Part shown: one piece after another, positions 8,344 through 18,041 of the stretch
Numbering within the stretch: position 1 is the stretch's first letter
How the letters are laid out: each line of letters begins with the position of its first letter
Source of the DNA: Enterobacter sichuanensis
Lineage (GTDB): Bacteria > Pseudomonadota > Gammaproteobacteria > Enterobacterales > Enterobacteriaceae
Direction of reading: 5' to 3'
Assembly: GCF_002939185.1 (NCBI RefSeq)
Contig: NZ_POVL01000003.1
Location: 118,997-182,996, forward strand
DNA length: 64,000 nucleotides
Notes under the pieces: generated by a model
The model's input: the letters and a program-made list of their open reading frames with translations, nothing else
Told to the model about the DNA's origin: nothing
Databases searched by the model: none
Translations under genes and position numbers: made by a program

Positions 8344-9120
8344 TCAGATAATGCGGTTGGTTTTGAGATCGCGCAGGAAGCCGCCCCAGCGACGTTCGTA
8401 GAACGGCGTGATGTGCTCGGTAATAAAGTGGCTAATGCCCTTCTCACCGTTCTTCACCTGGCAGATATCAATCGGTTCATCCCCCGGCAGCGTGTCGGTG
8501 GCCACGCTTCCCGCCGCCTGAACGATCTCGTCGAAATCGCCATCGGCTTCAATACCGATCAGCAGCACCGGCTTTTCGTCTGCACGCTCTTTGATCGAGC
8601 AAAGGAAAGCGCGTCGTACCGGCTTCAGGGTTTTGAACAGCGTGGTCAGGGAATCGATCATCTGCGCGGGCGGCTCGGCCACTTCAGACAGCAGCAGCGT
8701 TTCGCCCCCTTCCAGCACTTCCTGGGTGCTGAGCGGGTTACCCTCTTCACCGATCAGGTGACTAATTTCACGCGGGGTGAACTCTTTTCCGGTCGGCAGC
8801 TTCGCGTTGAGGAACAGCGTCTGGCCCAGGGTCATTTCAAACAGGGTGCGCACCGGCATCACCACGAATGCCTGTTCGTCCTCTACCGCTTTCTGCAGCG
8901 CTTCCAGCGAGGTAAAGAACGGGATCACCGAAGAGCCGTCGTCTTTCTCCCAGTGCAGGAGATCCAGCGCGCTGTCTTCCACAACCTGCTCCCCTTCCGC
9001 GGCCGTGCCCGGCACCCAGACGGTGGATTCCAGCAGCGTGCGGAAGAATGCCGGACGGTGGGCGGGTTCGGTCGCCGCCTGCTCCAGCAGGGTTTCTAAT
9101 TCGTTTTTGGTTTCGGACAT
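8344..9120 (-). CDS. sseB: SseB family protein
   Basis: Homologue of E. coli SseB, named for serine sensitivity enhancement; its molecular function is not firmly known. The 258-residue protein begins MSETKNELETLLEQAA, has no signal peptide or membrane segment and is acidic. It lies downstream of pepB in the same direction, separated by an inverted pair of REP-like repeats, and converges with the RpiR regulator 18 bp away. It is unrelated to the Salmonella type III secretion protein of the same name. Confidence 0.93.
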   Translation of the reverse strand: MSETKNELETLLEQAATEPAHRPAFFRTLLESTVWVPGTAAEGEQVVEDSALDLLHWEKDDGSSVIPFFTSLEALQKAVEDEQAFVVMPVRTLFEMTLGQTLFLNAKLPTGKEFTPREISHLIGEEGNPLSTQEVLEGGETLLLSEVAEPPAQMIDSLTTLFKTLKPVRRAFLCSIKERADEKPVLLIGIEADGDFDEIVQAAGSVATDTLPGDEPIDICQVKNGEKGISHFITEHITPFYERRWGGFLRDLKTNRII

Positions 9121-9144
9121 AACAATTCCAGATGTCGAATTTCC

Positions 9145-9225
9145 CCCTCACCCTAACCCTCTCCCCAAAGGGGAGAGGGAATTTGAACACCCTCTCCCCT
9201 TTGGGGAGAGGGCTTGGGTGAGGGG
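9145..9225. repeat. Inverted pair of REP-like palindromes
   Basis: Two copies of a roughly 35-base unit, 9145-9179 and 9190-9225, lie in opposite orientation. Each contains the hairpin CCTCTCCCC-AAA-GGGGAGAGG and a CCCCTCACCC flank. The right copy is almost exactly the reverse complement of the left, the layout of bacterial interspersed mosaic elements. Related units occur at 16323-16355 and 18042-18066. Confidence 0.85.
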
Positions 9226-9231
9226 CAACAA

Positions 9232-10518
9232 TTACTCAGCCGTCAGCAGATTCGCCACGGTACGCACGCCGAGACCGGTCGCGCCTGCGGACCACTGCTC
9301 AACCGCCGCTTTACGGTACGTCGCGGAGCAGTCGATGTGCAGCCAGCCTTCGCGGTAGTTCTCAACGAAGTGAGACAGGAAACCGGCTGCGGTGCTTGCC
9401 CCTGCCGGGTACGCCGCGCTTGCGGTGTTGTTCAGTTCGGCAAAGTTAGACGGCAGTTGACTACGGTGGAACTCGGCCAGCGGCAGGCGCCAGAACGGCT
9501 CGTTCTCTGCCGCCGCACTTGCCAGCAGGCGGGCAGCCAGCTTGTCGTCGAAGCTGAACAGCGCATGGTAGTCGTTACCCAGGGCGGTTTTCGCCGCACC
9601 GGTCAGGGTCGCCATGTCGATAATCAGCTCTGGCTTCTGGGCAGAGGCATCGATCAGACCATCGGCCAGCACCAGACGGCCTTCCGCATCGGTATTCATC
9701 ACCTCAACATTTTTGCCATTGCGGTAATGAATGATGTCGCCCAGCTTGAAGGCGTTACCGCTCACCATGTTGTCGGCGCAGCACAGGTACAGCTTCACGC
9801 GTTTTTTCAGGCCACGGGTAATCGCAAACGCCAGCGCGCCGGTAATGGTCGCCGCGCCGCCCATGTCGGACTTCATGGAGTCCATGAACGCGCTCTGCTT
9901 CAGGCTGTAGCCGCCGGTATCGAAGGTGATGCCTTTCCCGACCAGACAGGCAAAGACCGGCGCGTCTTTATCGCCGGTTGGGTTGTAGTCCAGCGCCAGC
10001 AGCACCGGAGGACGCTCAGAACCACGGCCCACGGTGTGGATCCCCATATAGTTCTGCTCGCGCAGATCTTCACCTTTGGTGATGCGGTAAGACATTTTAT
10101 CGCCGGCCACGCCGCACAGCAGGTCAACGGCGCGCTGCGCCAGCTGTTCCGGTCCCAGCTCTTCCGCCGGTGCGTTAATGGTGTCGCGCACCCAGTCGAT
10201 GATGTTCAGGCGGCTTTCCAGCTCTTTTTGACCAGCTTCGTCAAGATTGGCCCACTCAATTTTACGGGTGCCTTTCGGTCCTTTATAGCCAGCCCAGAAC
10301 GCCCAGCTGCGGTCGGTGTCCCAACCCTCGCCTGCCAGAGAGACATGCTTAATGCCCAGGCCGTCAATTTTACGCGCGGCGCGCTGGATCAGGCCCAAAT
10401 CATCGTTGCCCGTCAGGTGCAGGGTAATACCGTCGTTGTTGATACTGTAGGTGGCTTTCTCGCCCCAGCGCGCGTCGGCAGGCTGATTCGAGAGCGTAAT
10501 CTTCATCGCTTCGGTCAT
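9232..10518 (-). CDS. pepB: Peptidase B (M17 leucyl aminopeptidase family)
   Basis: Cytoplasmic metallo-aminopeptidase that removes N-terminal residues, in E. coli especially Asp and Glu, from peptides. The 428-residue protein carries the M17 signature [14 protein letters not shown] and the conserved [13 protein letters not shown] and KSDMGGAA blocks that hold the two metal ions. The ATG at 10518 ([10 protein letters not shown]) matches E. coli; an in-frame start seven codons upstream is not needed. It is the distal part of the isc gene train, after iscX, with a hairpin at 10546-10571 between them. Confidence 0.95.
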   Translation of the reverse strand: MTEAMKITLSNQPADARWGEKATYSINNDGITLHLTGNDDLGLIQRAARKIDGLGIKHVSLAGEGWDTDRSWAFWAGYKGPKGTRKIEWANLDEAGQKELESRLNIIDWVRDTINAPAEELGPEQLAQRAVDLLCGVAGDKMSYRITKGEDLREQNYMGIHTVGRGSERPPVLLALDYNPTGDKDAPVFACLVGKGITFDTGGYSLKQSAFMDSMKSDMGGAATITGALAFAITRGLKKRVKLYLCCADNMVSGNAFKLGDIIHYRNGKNVEVMNTDAEGRLVLADGLIDASAQKPELIIDMATLTGAAKTALGNDYHALFSFDDKLAARLLASAAAENEPFWRLPLAEFHRSQLPSNFAELNNTASAAYPAGASTAAGFLSHFVENYREGWLHIDCSATYRKAAVEQWSAGATGLGVRTVANLLTAE

Positions 10519-10545
10519 TTTATTTTTCCTTATTAGCAACTAGCA

Positions 10546-10571
10546 AACGGGCCGCCTGAAGGCAGCCCGTT
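10546..10571 (-). terminator. Hairpin between iscX and pepB
   Basis: AACGGGC-TGCC pairs with GGC-GCCCGTT around a short loop. The strong T run lies on the plus-strand side, while in the direction of iscX and pepB transcription it is followed only by TTTGC. It is therefore more likely a partial terminator or RNA-processing structure than a full stop. Confidence 0.45.
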
Positions 10572-10578
10572 ATGTTTT

Positions 10579-10779
10579 TTATTCTGCTTCATCTAACCAG
10601 ACTAACAGAATCGCCTCCAGAATTTTTTCATTGGATGCGTTGGGATCGTCGTCGAAATCCTCTAAATCGCAGATCCACTGATGCATGTCGGTGAATCGTA
10701 CGGTCTTCGGATCGAGATCCGGGTTCGCGTCGTAGAGCGCTTCGCCGATTTCGCGGCTGTCTGTCCACTTCAGTCCCAT
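10579..10779 (-). CDS. iscX: Fe-S cluster assembly protein IscX
   Basis: Small acidic protein (66 residues) that binds IscS and iron and modulates cysteine desulfurase activity. The sequence [17 protein letters not shown] near the start and many Asp/Glu residues ([13 protein letters not shown]) match the family. The ATG at 10779 was chosen from homology; it lies directly after the fdx stop codon. It is the last of the core isc genes. Confidence 0.94.
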   Translation of the reverse strand: MGLKWTDSREIGEALYDANPDLDPKTVRFTDMHQWICDLEDFDDDPNASNEKILEAILLVWLDEAE

Positions 10780-10780
10780 A

Positions 10781-11116
10781 TTAGTGCTCGCGTGCGTGGT
10801 TGATGGTGTAGCGTGGGAATTCCACGACCAGATCTTCATCGGTCACCGCCGCCTGGCAGCTTAAGCGGCTGTCTGGCTCCAGACCCCATGCTTTATCCAG
10901 CATGTCGTCTTCGTCTTCGGTGCTCTCGGCCAGCGAGTCAAAACCTTCACGCACGATGCAGTGGCACGTCGTGCAGGCACAGGATTTCTCGCAGGCGTGT
11001 TCCACTTCGATACCTGCACGCAGGGCAACATCGAGAATGGTTTCGCCGGTCTTCGCTTCCAGAACAGCGCCATCCGGACAGAGGTCCGCATGAGGCAAAA
11101 TAACAATCTTTGGCAT
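10781..11116 (-). CDS. fdx: Isc [2Fe-2S] ferredoxin
   Basis: Adrenodoxin-type ferredoxin that supplies electrons for Fe-S cluster assembly on IscU. The 111-residue protein has the cluster ligands Cys42, Cys48, Cys51 and Cys87 within [14 protein letters not shown] and LSCQAAV. It lies 1 bp downstream of hscA and 1 bp upstream of iscX, tightly packed in the isc operon. Confidence 0.97.
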   Translation of the reverse strand: MPKIVILPHADLCPDGAVLEAKTGETILDVALRAGIEVEHACEKSCACTTCHCIVREGFDSLAESTEDEDDMLDKAWGLEPDSRLSCQAAVTDEDLVVEFPRYTINHAREH

Positions 11117-11117
11117 A

Positions 11118-12968
11118 TTAAACCTCGTCCACGGACTGGCCTTTCAGCGCGACGCGGACAGATTTGTCCATGCGGCGAGCAGCAAAGTCCTGGGTTTGTT
11201 TATCAACGTTTTTAATGGCTTCTTCTATTGCGTCAGCGTCATGGCCCTGGGCGACCACGCTTAAGTGCGCGGCAGCCTCGTCAATCACCTGACGCTCAGC
11301 GGCGCTTAACAGCGCGGCATCGGCAGCGAGCGCGCCGTTGAGGCTTTCCAGCACGCGTGCGGCTTCCACTTTCTGTTCCGCCAGCATACGCGCCTTCACA
11401 TCCTGCTCGGCGTAACTCATTGAGTCCTGAATCATGGAGGCGATTTCGCCATCGGTCAGGCCGTAGGACGGCTTCACCTGGATGGACGATTCCACGCCGG
11501 TGGATTTCTCCATCGCCGTGACGCTCAGCAGGCCGTCCGCATCCACCTGGAAGGTGACGCGAATATGCGCCCCGCCCGCCGGCAGCGCCGGAATGCCCCG
11601 CAGCGCAAAGCGCGCCAGAGAGCGGCAATCCTGTACCAGCTCACGCTCGCCCTGCATCACGTGGATGGACATCGCGGTCTGGCCGTCCTTAAAGGTGGTG
11701 AACTCCTGCGCGCGCGCCACCGGAATGGTGGTGTTACGCGGAATGACTTTTTCCACTAGGCCGCCCATGGTTTCTAACCCCAGCGACAGCGGGATGACGT
11801 CCAGCAGCAGCATTTCGCTGTCCGGCTTGTTGCCGACCAGTATATCGGCCTGAATCGCGGCGCCCACGGCGACCACTTTGTCCGGGTCGATGGCGGTCAG
11901 CGGCGTGCGGCCAAAGAATTCACCTACACGTTCACGCACCAGCGGCACGCGGGTGGAGCCGCCCACCATGACCACTTCCAGCACCTCGTCAGCCTCAACG
12001 CCGGCATCTTTCAGCGCGCGACGACAGGCCAGCAGGGTACGCTTAACCAGCGGAGCGATCAGATCGTTGAACTGTTCGCGGGTGATTTCGCCCTGCCAGC
12101 CCGCCACGTTCACGCTGGCTGACTGCGCATCGCTCAGGGCGATTTTGGCATCAATGGCCGCATCCAGCAGTTCACGCTGTACGCGGGCATCACTGCGATC
12201 GGCAATACCCGCCTGCTCGCGGATGTAATCCGCCAGCAGATGGTCGAAGTCATCGCCGCCCAGCGCGGAATCCCCGCCCGTGGCCAGCACTTCAAACACC
12301 CCGCGGCTTAAGCGCAGGATGGAGATGTCAAAGGTGCCGCCGCCGAGATCGTAGACCGCAATCACCCCTTCCTGACCGGAGTCGAGGCCGTAGGCAATCG
12401 CCGCCGCCGTCGGCTCGTTCAGCAGGCGCAGCACGTGCAGGCCCGCCAGACGCGCGGCGTCTTTGGTGCCCTGACGCTGTGCGTCGTCAAAGTAGGCCGG
12501 AACGGTAATGACCACGCCGTCCAGATCGCCGCCAAGGGTCGCCGTCGCGCGCGCCGCCAGCGCTTTGAGGATATCTGCAGAAACACGGATCGGGTTCAGC
12601 AGACCGGCCGCGGTGGCAATCATCGGCAGGCCGTTTTCACTTGCCTGCAGCTGATACGGCAGATGCGGGTAACGGGTCTGAATATCGGCCAGCGAGCGGC
12701 CCATCATGCGCTTTACCGAGCTGATGGTGTTGGCCGGATCGCGTGCCGCGTTGGCGCGAGCGTCATAGCCGACCGCGTGACCCTGCGGCTGGTAGTGGAC
12801 CACGGAAGGCAGCAGATGGCGGCCCTGCTCGTCAGCCAGGGTTTCCGCCTGGCCGCTACGCACGGTCGCCACAAGGGAATTGGTGGTGCCCAGGTCAATA
12901 CCGACCGCCAGACGACGCTGGTGCGGTGCGGCACTTAAGCCAGGCTCACTAATTTGTAATAAGGCCAT
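11118..12968 (-). CDS. hscA: Fe-S specialised Hsp70 chaperone HscA
   Basis: ATP-driven chaperone that, with HscB, releases Fe-S clusters from IscU to target proteins. The 616-residue protein has an N-terminal Hsp70 ATPase domain ([12 protein letters not shown] near residue 23, [29 protein letters not shown]) and a C-terminal substrate-binding domain. The substrate is the LPPVK motif of IscU. It follows hscB by 14 bp and precedes fdx by 1 bp. Length and order are as in E. coli. Confidence 0.97.
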   Translation of the reverse strand: MALLQISEPGLSAAPHQRRLAVGIDLGTTNSLVATVRSGQAETLADEQGRHLLPSVVHYQPQGHAVGYDARANAARDPANTISSVKRMMGRSLADIQTRYPHLPYQLQASENGLPMIATAAGLLNPIRVSADILKALAARATATLGGDLDGVVITVPAYFDDAQRQGTKDAARLAGLHVLRLLNEPTAAAIAYGLDSGQEGVIAVYDLGGGTFDISILRLSRGVFEVLATGGDSALGGDDFDHLLADYIREQAGIADRSDARVQRELLDAAIDAKIALSDAQSASVNVAGWQGEITREQFNDLIAPLVKRTLLACRRALKDAGVEADEVLEVVMVGGSTRVPLVRERVGEFFGRTPLTAIDPDKVVAVGAAIQADILVGNKPDSEMLLLDVIPLSLGLETMGGLVEKVIPRNTTIPVARAQEFTTFKDGQTAMSIHVMQGERELVQDCRSLARFALRGIPALPAGGAHIRVTFQVDADGLLSVTAMEKSTGVESSIQVKPSYGLTDGEIASMIQDSMSYAEQDVKARMLAEQKVEAARVLESLNGALAADAALLSAAERQVIDEAAAHLSVVAQGHDADAIEEAIKNVDKQTQDFAARRMDKSVRVALKGQSVDEV

Positions 12969-12982
12969 AATTGCTTCCGAAA

Positions 12983-13498
12983 TTAAAAATCGAGCAGCTT
13001 TTCTTCGAGTTGTTCAGCACTGCTTCGCAGTTTATCGAGAAAACGGAGTTTGCGCACAGTATCTGCCGCCACGTCCCAGGTCTCGTTGTTCAGTTGCTCC
13101 ACCATCTGCTGATGGCGGATATCGAACATGCCCTTCACGCGCGTGATGAAACGTTCCAGACGCGCTTCGTCTTTGGCCTGTTCAATCTCATCAAGCTCTT
13201 CGCGAAGCTCCAGCTGCTCCATCAGAAACGCCGTGTCGCGCACGGTGTGCTGCTCGCTCGCGAGATCAAACCCGTGGAGCGAAAGCAGATATTCTGCACG
13301 CGCCAGCGGATGGCGCAGCGTCTGCCAGGCCTGGTTGATGGTCGCAGATTGCGATACCGCAGCCAGCTGCTCCGCCTGCGTACCACTGGCGAATTTGTCC
13401 GGATGATACTGACGCTGCAGGTCCTGAAAACGGGTAGTCAGCGCCTGGAGATCAATCGGGTATTGAGCGGGTAGTCCGAAGAGAGTGAAGTAATCCAT
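12983..13498 (-). CDS. hscB: J-domain co-chaperone HscB
   Basis: Type III J-protein that binds IscU and stimulates the HscA ATPase. The 171-residue protein begins with a J domain carrying the HPD motif at residues 32-34 (RQYHPDKF), followed by a helical C-terminal domain that contacts IscU. It lies between iscA and hscA and is separated from iscA by about 80 bp containing a strong hairpin. Confidence 0.96.
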   Translation of the reverse strand: MDYFTLFGLPAQYPIDLQALTTRFQDLQRQYHPDKFASGTQAEQLAAVSQSATINQAWQTLRHPLARAEYLLSLHGFDLASEQHTVRDTAFLMEQLELREELDEIEQAKDEARLERFITRVKGMFDIRHQQMVEQLNNETWDVAADTVRKLRFLDKLRSSAEQLEEKLLDF

Positions 13499-13527
13499 AA
13501 CAATCTCAGGGGTAGCCTGTTAGAACA

Positions 13528-13563
13528 AACCCCACGCGTGGCGGGTAACGCCACGGTGGGGTT
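13528..13563 (-). terminator. Hairpin between iscA and hscB, probable attenuator or processing site
   Basis: AACCCCAC...GTGGCG pairs with CGCCAC...GTGGGGTT in a long GC-rich stem. On the iscA transcript it is followed by TTTGTTCT, a weak U tract. Since hscBA-fdx have no obvious separate promoter, it probably sets relative expression rather than ending the transcript. Confidence 0.55.
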
Positions 13564-13578
13564 TCGGATAACGCGCGA

Positions 13579-13902
13579 TTAAACGTGGAAGCTTTCGCCG
13601 CAACCACACTCGTCTTTGACGTTCGGGTTCGTGAATTTGAACCCTTCGTTCAGGCCTTCTTTTACAAAGTCCAGCTGAGTGCCGTTGAGGAATTGCAGGC
13701 TTTTGCCATCGACCACCACCTTCACGCCCTTGTCTTCAAACACGGTGTCATCAGACGCCGGCTCGTCAACAAACTCCAGTACGTAAGCCATACCAGAACA
13801 GCCGGAGGTACGTACGCCCAGTCGCAGGCCAAAGCCTTTACCACGGTTCGCCAGAAAAGAGCTTACTCGCGCGGCAGCGCTGTCGCTAAGGGTAATCGAC
13901 AT
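13579..13902 (-). CDS. iscA: A-type Fe-S carrier IscA
   Basis: Carrier that passes Fe-S clusters from IscU to target apoproteins. The 107-residue protein has the three conserved cysteines Cys35 ([10 protein letters not shown]), Cys99 and Cys101 (DECGCGES). The ATG at 13902 gives the E. coli-like start [13 protein letters not shown]; a TTG two codons upstream is in frame but unnecessary. It follows iscU by 13 bp. Confidence 0.97.
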   Translation of the reverse strand: MSITLSDSAAARVSSFLANRGKGFGLRLGVRTSGCSGMAYVLEFVDEPASDDTVFEDKGVKVVVDGKSLQFLNGTQLDFVKEGLNEGFKFTNPNVKDECGCGESFHV

Positions 13903-13915
13903 ACTCAAACCTCAA

Positions 13916-14302
13916 TTATTTTGCTTCACGTTTGCTTTTGTAATCCGCAATGGCGGCTTTGATCGCGTCTTCTGCCAGAATGGAACAGTGAATTTTCACC
14001 GGCGGCAGTTCGAGCTCTTCAGCAATGTCCGTGTTCTTGATTGCCTGTGCTTCGTCCAGAGACTTGCCCTTCACCCATTCGGTCACCAGGGAGCTGGACG
14101 CAATAGCAGAACCGCAGCCGTAGGTCTTGAAGCGCGCGTCTTCAATGATACCTTCATTGTTGACTTTAATCTGCAACTTCATCACGTCGCCACACGCGGG
14201 TGCACCGACCATGCCGCTACCGACAGATTCATCGCTGTTGTCAAAAGAGCCAACGTTGCGCGGGTTTTCGTAATGATCGATGACTTTTTCGCTGTATGCC
14301 AT
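13916..14302 (-). CDS. iscU: Fe-S cluster scaffold IscU
   Basis: Scaffold on which [2Fe-2S] and [4Fe-4S] clusters are built from IscS-derived sulfur. The 128-residue protein has cluster ligands Cys37 (GAPACGD), Cys63 (TYGCGSA) and Cys106 (IHCSILAEDA), and the HscA-binding motif LPPVK just before Cys106. It lies 24 bp downstream of iscS. Confidence 0.98.
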   Translation of the reverse strand: MAYSEKVIDHYENPRNVGSFDNSDESVGSGMVGAPACGDVMKLQIKVNNEGIIEDARFKTYGCGSAIASSSLVTEWVKGKSLDEAQAIKNTDIAEELELPPVKIHCSILAEDAIKAAIADYKSKREAK

Positions 14303-14326
14303 GATTGAATTCTCCTTATGTACCGA

Positions 14327-15541
14327 TTAGTGATGTGACCATTCAATGCTGTTCAGATCCACGCCCTGCTTAAACATTTCCCACAGTGGAGAAAGGTCGC
14401 GCAGACGGCCGATGGAATTGCGAACCAGCTTGATGGTGTAGTCAATCTCTTCTTCGGTAGTGAAACGACCTAAAGAGAAACGGATAGAGCTGTGTGCCAG
14501 CTCGTCAGTCATACCCAGCGCGCGCAGCACGTAGGATGGCTCCAGGCTTGCAGACGTACAGGCAGAACCGGAAGAAACCGCCAGGTCTTTCAGGGCCATG
14601 ATCAGCGATTCGCCTTCAACGTAGTTAAAGCTCACGTTGAGGATGTTCGGTGCGCCCTGCTCGAGATCGCCGTTCAGATACACTTCTTCCATATCTTTCA
14701 CGCCGTCCCACAGACGGTTACGCAGCGTACGCAGGCGTGCCATCTCGGTTTCCATCTCTTCTTTCGCAATGCGGTACGCTTCGCCCATGCCCACGATCTG
14801 GTGAACAGGCAGGGTACCGGAACGCATGCCGCGCTCGTGACCGCCGCCGTGCATCTGTGCTTCGATGCGGATACGTGGCTTACGACGAACGTACAGTGCG
14901 CCGATGCCTTTCGGGCCATAGATTTTGTGGCCGGAGAAGGACATCAGGTCCACTTTCAGCTGGCTCAGGTCGATAGGCAGTTTGCCCACGCTCTGGGTCG
15001 CGTCCACGTGGTAGATGATACCGCGCGCGCGGCACATTTCACCGATGGTCGCGATGTCCTGTACCACGCCGATTTCGTTGTTGACGTGCATGATGGAAAC
15101 CAGAATGGTGTCATCACGCATGGCCGCTTCGAGCTCTTTCAGGTCAATAATGCCGTTGCTCTGTGGCGCCAGATAAGTGACTTCAAACCCTTCACGCTCG
15201 AGCTGACGGCAGGTGTCCAGCACGGCTTTGTGTTCGGTTTTGCTGGTGATGATGTGCTTGCCTTTTTTCTGATAAAAGTTGGCTGCACCTTTGATCGCCA
15301 GGTTGTCGGATTCGGTCGCACCGGAGGTGAAAACAATCTCACGCGGGTCGGCACCCACCAGGTCAGCAATCTGATTACGGGCGATATCAACCGCCTCTTC
15401 AGCATGCCAGCCAAAACGGTGTGAACGGGAAGCTGGGTTACCAAAGTTTCCGTCCAGGGTCAGACACTGCATCATTTTCTCGGCAACACGCGGGTCCACC
15501 GGCGTGGTTGCGGAGTAGTCGAGATAAATCGGTAATTTCAT
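14327..15541 (-). CDS. iscS: Cysteine desulfurase IscS
   Basis: PLP enzyme that extracts sulfur from cysteine for Fe-S clusters, tRNA thiolation and cofactors. The 404-residue protein carries the PLP lysine in [12 protein letters not shown] and the persulfide cysteine in the mobile loop [14 protein letters not shown] (Cys328 in E. coli numbering). The ATG at 15541 ([16 protein letters not shown]) was chosen by homology; an upstream in-frame extension reads into the structured iscR-iscS spacer. Confidence 0.98.
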   Translation of the reverse strand: MKLPIYLDYSATTPVDPRVAEKMMQCLTLDGNFGNPASRSHRFGWHAEEAVDIARNQIADLVGADPREIVFTSGATESDNLAIKGAANFYQKKGKHIITSKTEHKAVLDTCRQLEREGFEVTYLAPQSNGIIDLKELEAAMRDDTILVSIMHVNNEIGVVQDIATIGEMCRARGIIYHVDATQSVGKLPIDLSQLKVDLMSFSGHKIYGPKGIGALYVRRKPRIRIEAQMHGGGHERGMRSGTLPVHQIVGMGEAYRIAKEEMETEMARLRTLRNRLWDGVKDMEEVYLNGDLEQGAPNILNVSFNYVEGESLIMALKDLAVSSGSACTSASLEPSYVLRALGMTDELAHSSIRFSLGRFTTEEEIDYTIKLVRNSIGRLRDLSPLWEMFKQGVDLNSIEWSHH

Positions 15542-15576
15542 TGCTCTATAAACTCCGTACATCGCTTCAATGCAAG

Positions 15577-15641
15577 GAATCAGGCAACCGGCTGGATGTA
15601 CGACCGAGTACACGGGGCATGTTTTTGCCCCGGCCTGATTC
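15577..15641 (-). other. Structured iscR-iscS spacer RNA
   Basis: GAATCAGG pairs with CCTGATTC across the spacer, enclosing a second stem GGGGC-GCCCC. In E. coli a structure after iscR protects the iscR part of the message when the small RNA RyhB triggers decay of iscSUA. The same role is inferred here; a RyhB pairing site was not demonstrated. Confidence 0.6.
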
Positions 15642-15660
15642 TGAAATACTTATCGTTTTA

Positions 15661-16152
15661 TTACGCGCGTAATTTGACGTCGATAGCGTCCTGCGCGCGA
15701 GTGCTGCGTTGGGAATCATGGCTATGCTGACGACCGGAAACGTCCAGAACTTCCTGGTTATTCACCAGTTCACCGAGGGTGATGTTGTTCAGGAAGCCGG
15801 TCAGACGGTCGCTCAGATCGCGCCACAGCGCGTGGGTCAGGCACTTATCGCCCCCCTGGCAGCCGCCTTTACCCTGGCAACGGGTCGCGTCAACGGATTC
15901 GTCTACGGCGCTAATCACTTCGCCGACTGCAATACTGCCCGCGTCTTTACCGAGCAGATAACCGCCGCCCGGACCACGAACGCTGGAAACCAGTCCATTT
16001 TTACGCAGTCTGGAGAACAGCTGTTCAAGATAAGAGAGGGAGATCCCTTGTCGTTCAGAAATATCAGCCAACGGAACCGGGCCCGCTTCGGAGTTGAGCG
16101 CAACGTCCAGCATCGCGGTTACGGCATAACGCCCTTTAGATGTCAGTCTCAT
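15661..16152 (-). CDS. iscR: Fe-S cluster regulator IscR
   Basis: Rrf2-family repressor that senses Fe-S status. With its [2Fe-2S] cluster it represses the isc operon, and as apoprotein it controls other genes. The 163-residue protein has a winged helix at the N-terminus and the cluster ligands Cys92, Cys98, Cys104 and His107 ([20 protein letters not shown]). It is the first gene of the operon, and IscR sites lie upstream at 16232-16288. Confidence 0.97.
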   Translation of the reverse strand: MRLTSKGRYAVTAMLDVALNSEAGPVPLADISERQGISLSYLEQLFSRLRKNGLVSSVRGPGGGYLLGKDAGSIAVGEVISAVDESVDATRCQGKGGCQGGDKCLTHALWRDLSDRLTGFLNNITLGELVNNQEVLDVSGRQHSHDSQRSTRAQDAIDVKLRA

Positions 16153-16231
16153 GTCTTACTTAACCTCAAACTCGCCCCTGCCCGGGGTTTTTTATAGTAA
16201 AATGGGGTATTGCATAGCAGGGCCAAGTCTG

Positions 16232-16288
16232 ACATTCCTGACTAAAATGGTCAACTATTTACTTGACTGTTTTAGTCAGGTATTTAAC
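16232..16288 (-). promoter_or_regulatory. isc promoter region with two type-1 IscR sites
   Basis: Two neighbouring sites share the pattern CTGACTAAAATGGTCAA and TTGACTGTTTTAGTCAGG, matching the arrangement of IscR type-1 boxes at the E. coli iscR promoter. Binding of the cluster-loaded form would close the promoter, giving negative autoregulation. The downstream leader (TATGCAATACCCC, AAAAAACCCCGGG on the minus strand) also resembles E. coli. Confidence 0.85.
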
Positions 16289-16322
16289 CTTCTGTGCCGT
16301 TTTACCTGGGTGCGGCCTGATG

Positions 16323-16355
16323 CCCTCACCCCGCCCCTCTCCCACAGGGAGAGGG
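16323..16355. repeat. REP-like palindrome between trmJ and iscR
   Basis: The unit reads CCCTCACCCC followed by the hairpin CCTCTCCC-ACA-GGGAGAGG. It is the same family as the elements at 9145-9225 and 18042-18066, with an ACA loop instead of AAA. It lies just upstream of trmJ's stop in the isc promoter spacer. Confidence 0.8.
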
Positions 16356-16371
16356 AGAAAACAAACCGGCA

Positions 16372-17097
16372 CTACTCTTTATTCTTCTGCTCAATCGACG
16401 CCAGAATGCCGCGCAGGATGTTCAGCTCCTGGCTTTCCGGACGGGCGCGGGTAAACAGACGACGCAGTTTGTTCATCACCTGCCCCGGGTGGCCTTCACG
16501 GATAAATCCGGTAGAGAGCAGGGTCTGTTCCAGATGCCCATAGAAGCGCTCCAGATGGTCCACCAGCGGATACGCCGTCTCTTCCTTCGGTTCTGCCGCG
16601 TTCTCCTGCGTCGCCAGCCAGGCCATACGCACTTCGTAAGCGATAACCTGCACCGCCATCGCCAGGTTCAGCGAGCTGTATTCCGGGTTCGCCGCAATGG
16701 CGACGTGATAGTGGCATTTCTGCAGTTCGTCGTTGGTCAGGCCAACGCGCTCGCGGCCAAACACCAGCGCAACCGGCGCCTGTTCCGCTTCCGAGACACT
16801 TTTCAGGCCGCATTCGCGCGGATCGAGCATGGGCCACGGCAGCGTACGTGAGCGCGCGCTCGTCCCCACCACCAGGCTGCAACCGGCCAGGGCTTCATCG
16901 AGCGTGTCCACGATCTGTGCATTGCCGATCACATCGCTGGCACCGGCCGCCAGAGCAATCGCCTGCGAGTCAGGTTTCACCAGCGGGTTCACGAGCCAGA
17001 GATTGGTTAAGCCCATGGTTTTCATAGCGCGGGCAACAGAGCCCATGTTGCCGGTGTGCGATGTTTCGACCAGCACGATTCGAATGTTTTGCAGCAT
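16372..17097 (-). CDS. trmJ: tRNA (Cm32/Um32) methyltransferase TrmJ
   Basis: SPOUT-family enzyme that 2'-O-methylates nucleotide 32 of several tRNAs using S-adenosylmethionine. The 241-residue protein begins [20 protein letters not shown], typical of the family, and contains the knot motifs [14 protein letters not shown] and [16 protein letters not shown]-terminal extension mediates dimer and tRNA contact in E. coli. It is divergent from suhB and precedes iscR in the same direction. Confidence 0.95.
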   Translation of the reverse strand: MLQNIRIVLVETSHTGNMGSVARAMKTMGLTNLWLVNPLVKPDSQAIALAAGASDVIGNAQIVDTLDEALAGCSLVVGTSARSRTLPWPMLDPRECGLKSVSEAEQAPVALVFGRERVGLTNDELQKCHYHVAIAANPEYSSLNLAMAVQVIAYEVRMAWLATQENAAEPKEETAYPLVDHLERFYGHLEQTLLSTGFIREGHPGQVMNKLRRLFTRARPESQELNILRGILASIEQKNKE

Positions 17098-17178
17098 AAT
17101 TTTTAATGTCTGAATTCAGTGTCTGAAGAATATTCGGGCATATTATCATAAACGGGAGACATAATCCGATCCCGCTGC

Positions 17179-17184
17179 TATACT
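17179..17184 (+). promoter_or_regulatory. suhB -10 element
   Basis: TATACT, 45 bp before the suhB start codon, is the best sigma-70 -10 hexamer in the trmJ-suhB spacer. It places the boxA at 17200-17211 within the short leader RNA. Confidence 0.55.
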
Positions 17185-17199
17185 CTGCGCCGATTTTCC

Positions 17200-17211
17200 T
17201 GTTCTTTAACA
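17200..17211 (+). promoter_or_regulatory. boxA-like Nus-factor site in the suhB leader
   Basis: TGTTCTTTAACA matches the rRNA boxA TGCTCTTTAACA at 11 of 12 positions and lies 17 bases before the suhB ATG, overlapping the approach to the ribosome site. In E. coli and Salmonella, Nus factors bind a boxA in the suhB leader and repress its translation; SuhB itself is part of that complex. The same feedback is inferred here. Confidence 0.8.
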
Positions 17212-17228
17212 TCCAGTGAGAGAGACCG

Positions 17229-18032
17229 ATGCATCCGATGCTGACCATCGCCGTGCGCGCAGCGCGCAAGGCGGGTAATGTAATTGCCAAACACTACGAA
17301 ACGCCAGACTCCGTAGAAACCAGCCAGAAAGGCAGCAATGATTTCGTGACTAACGTCGATAAAGCCGCAGAAGCGATTATTATCGAAACGATCCGCAAAT
17401 CTTACCCACAGCACACCATCATCACCGAAGAAAGCGGTGAACATGAAGGTACCGATCAGGATGTTCAATGGGTTATCGATCCACTGGATGGCACCACCAA
17501 CTTCGTTAAACGCCTGCCCCACTTCTCTGTGTCTATCGCCGTACGCATTAAAGGCCGTACTGAAGTCGCCGTTGTTTACGATCCAATGCGTAACGAACTG
17601 TTCACCGCGACCCGCGGTCAGGGCGCACAGCTGAACGGCTACCGTCTGCGCTGCAGCAATGCCCGCGATCTGGATGGCACCATCCTGGCAACCGGTTTCC
17701 CGTTCAAGGCGAAACAGCACGCGACCACCTATATGAATATCCTCGGCAAACTGTTCACCGAATGCGCGGACTTCCGTCGCACTGGTTCTGCCGCGCTGGA
17801 TCTGGCCTATGTGGCAACCGGTCGCGTTGACGGTTACTTCGAACTCTCACTGAAGCCATGGGATTTTGCAGCGGGCGAGCTGATCGCACGTGAAGCTGGC
17901 GCGATCGTGTGTGATTTCACCGGCGGCCATAACTATATGTCTACCGGCAACATCGTTGCAGGTAACCCACGCGTTGTTAAAGCCATGCTGGCAAACATGC
18001 GTGATGAGCTGAGCGATGCGCTGAAGCGTTAA
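17229..18032 (+). CDS. suhB: Inositol-1-monophosphatase / Nus-complex factor SuhB
   Basis: Mg-dependent inositol monophosphatase fold; in enterobacteria its essential role is in the NusABEG ribosomal antitermination complex and rRNA maturation. The 267-residue protein has the metal-binding motif WVIDPLDGTTNFVKRLPHF and the C-terminal signature WDFAAGELIAREAG. A boxA-like element in its leader suggests autogenous translational control. A REP-like hairpin follows the gene. Confidence 0.97.
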   Translation: MHPMLTIAVRAARKAGNVIAKHYETPDSVETSQKGSNDFVTNVDKAAEAIIIETIRKSYPQHTIITEESGEHEGTDQDVQWVIDPLDGTTNFVKRLPHFSVSIAVRIKGRTEVAVVYDPMRNELFTATRGQGAQLNGYRLRCSNARDLDGTILATGFPFKAKQHATTYMNILGKLFTECADFRRTGSAALDLAYVATGRVDGYFELSLKPWDFAAGELIAREAGAIVCDFTGGHNYMSTGNIVAGNPRVVKAMLANMRDELSDALKR

Positions 18033-18041
18033 TGCCGAAAA

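Noticed and set aside
9145..9225. Possible CRISPR repeat pair
   Set aside because: Only two units, in inverted orientation, with a 10-base gap and no cas genes; REP-type repeats explain them.
9214..10536. 440-codon plus-strand frame across pepB
   Set aside because: Mirror frame of pepB; no ribosome site or family similarity.
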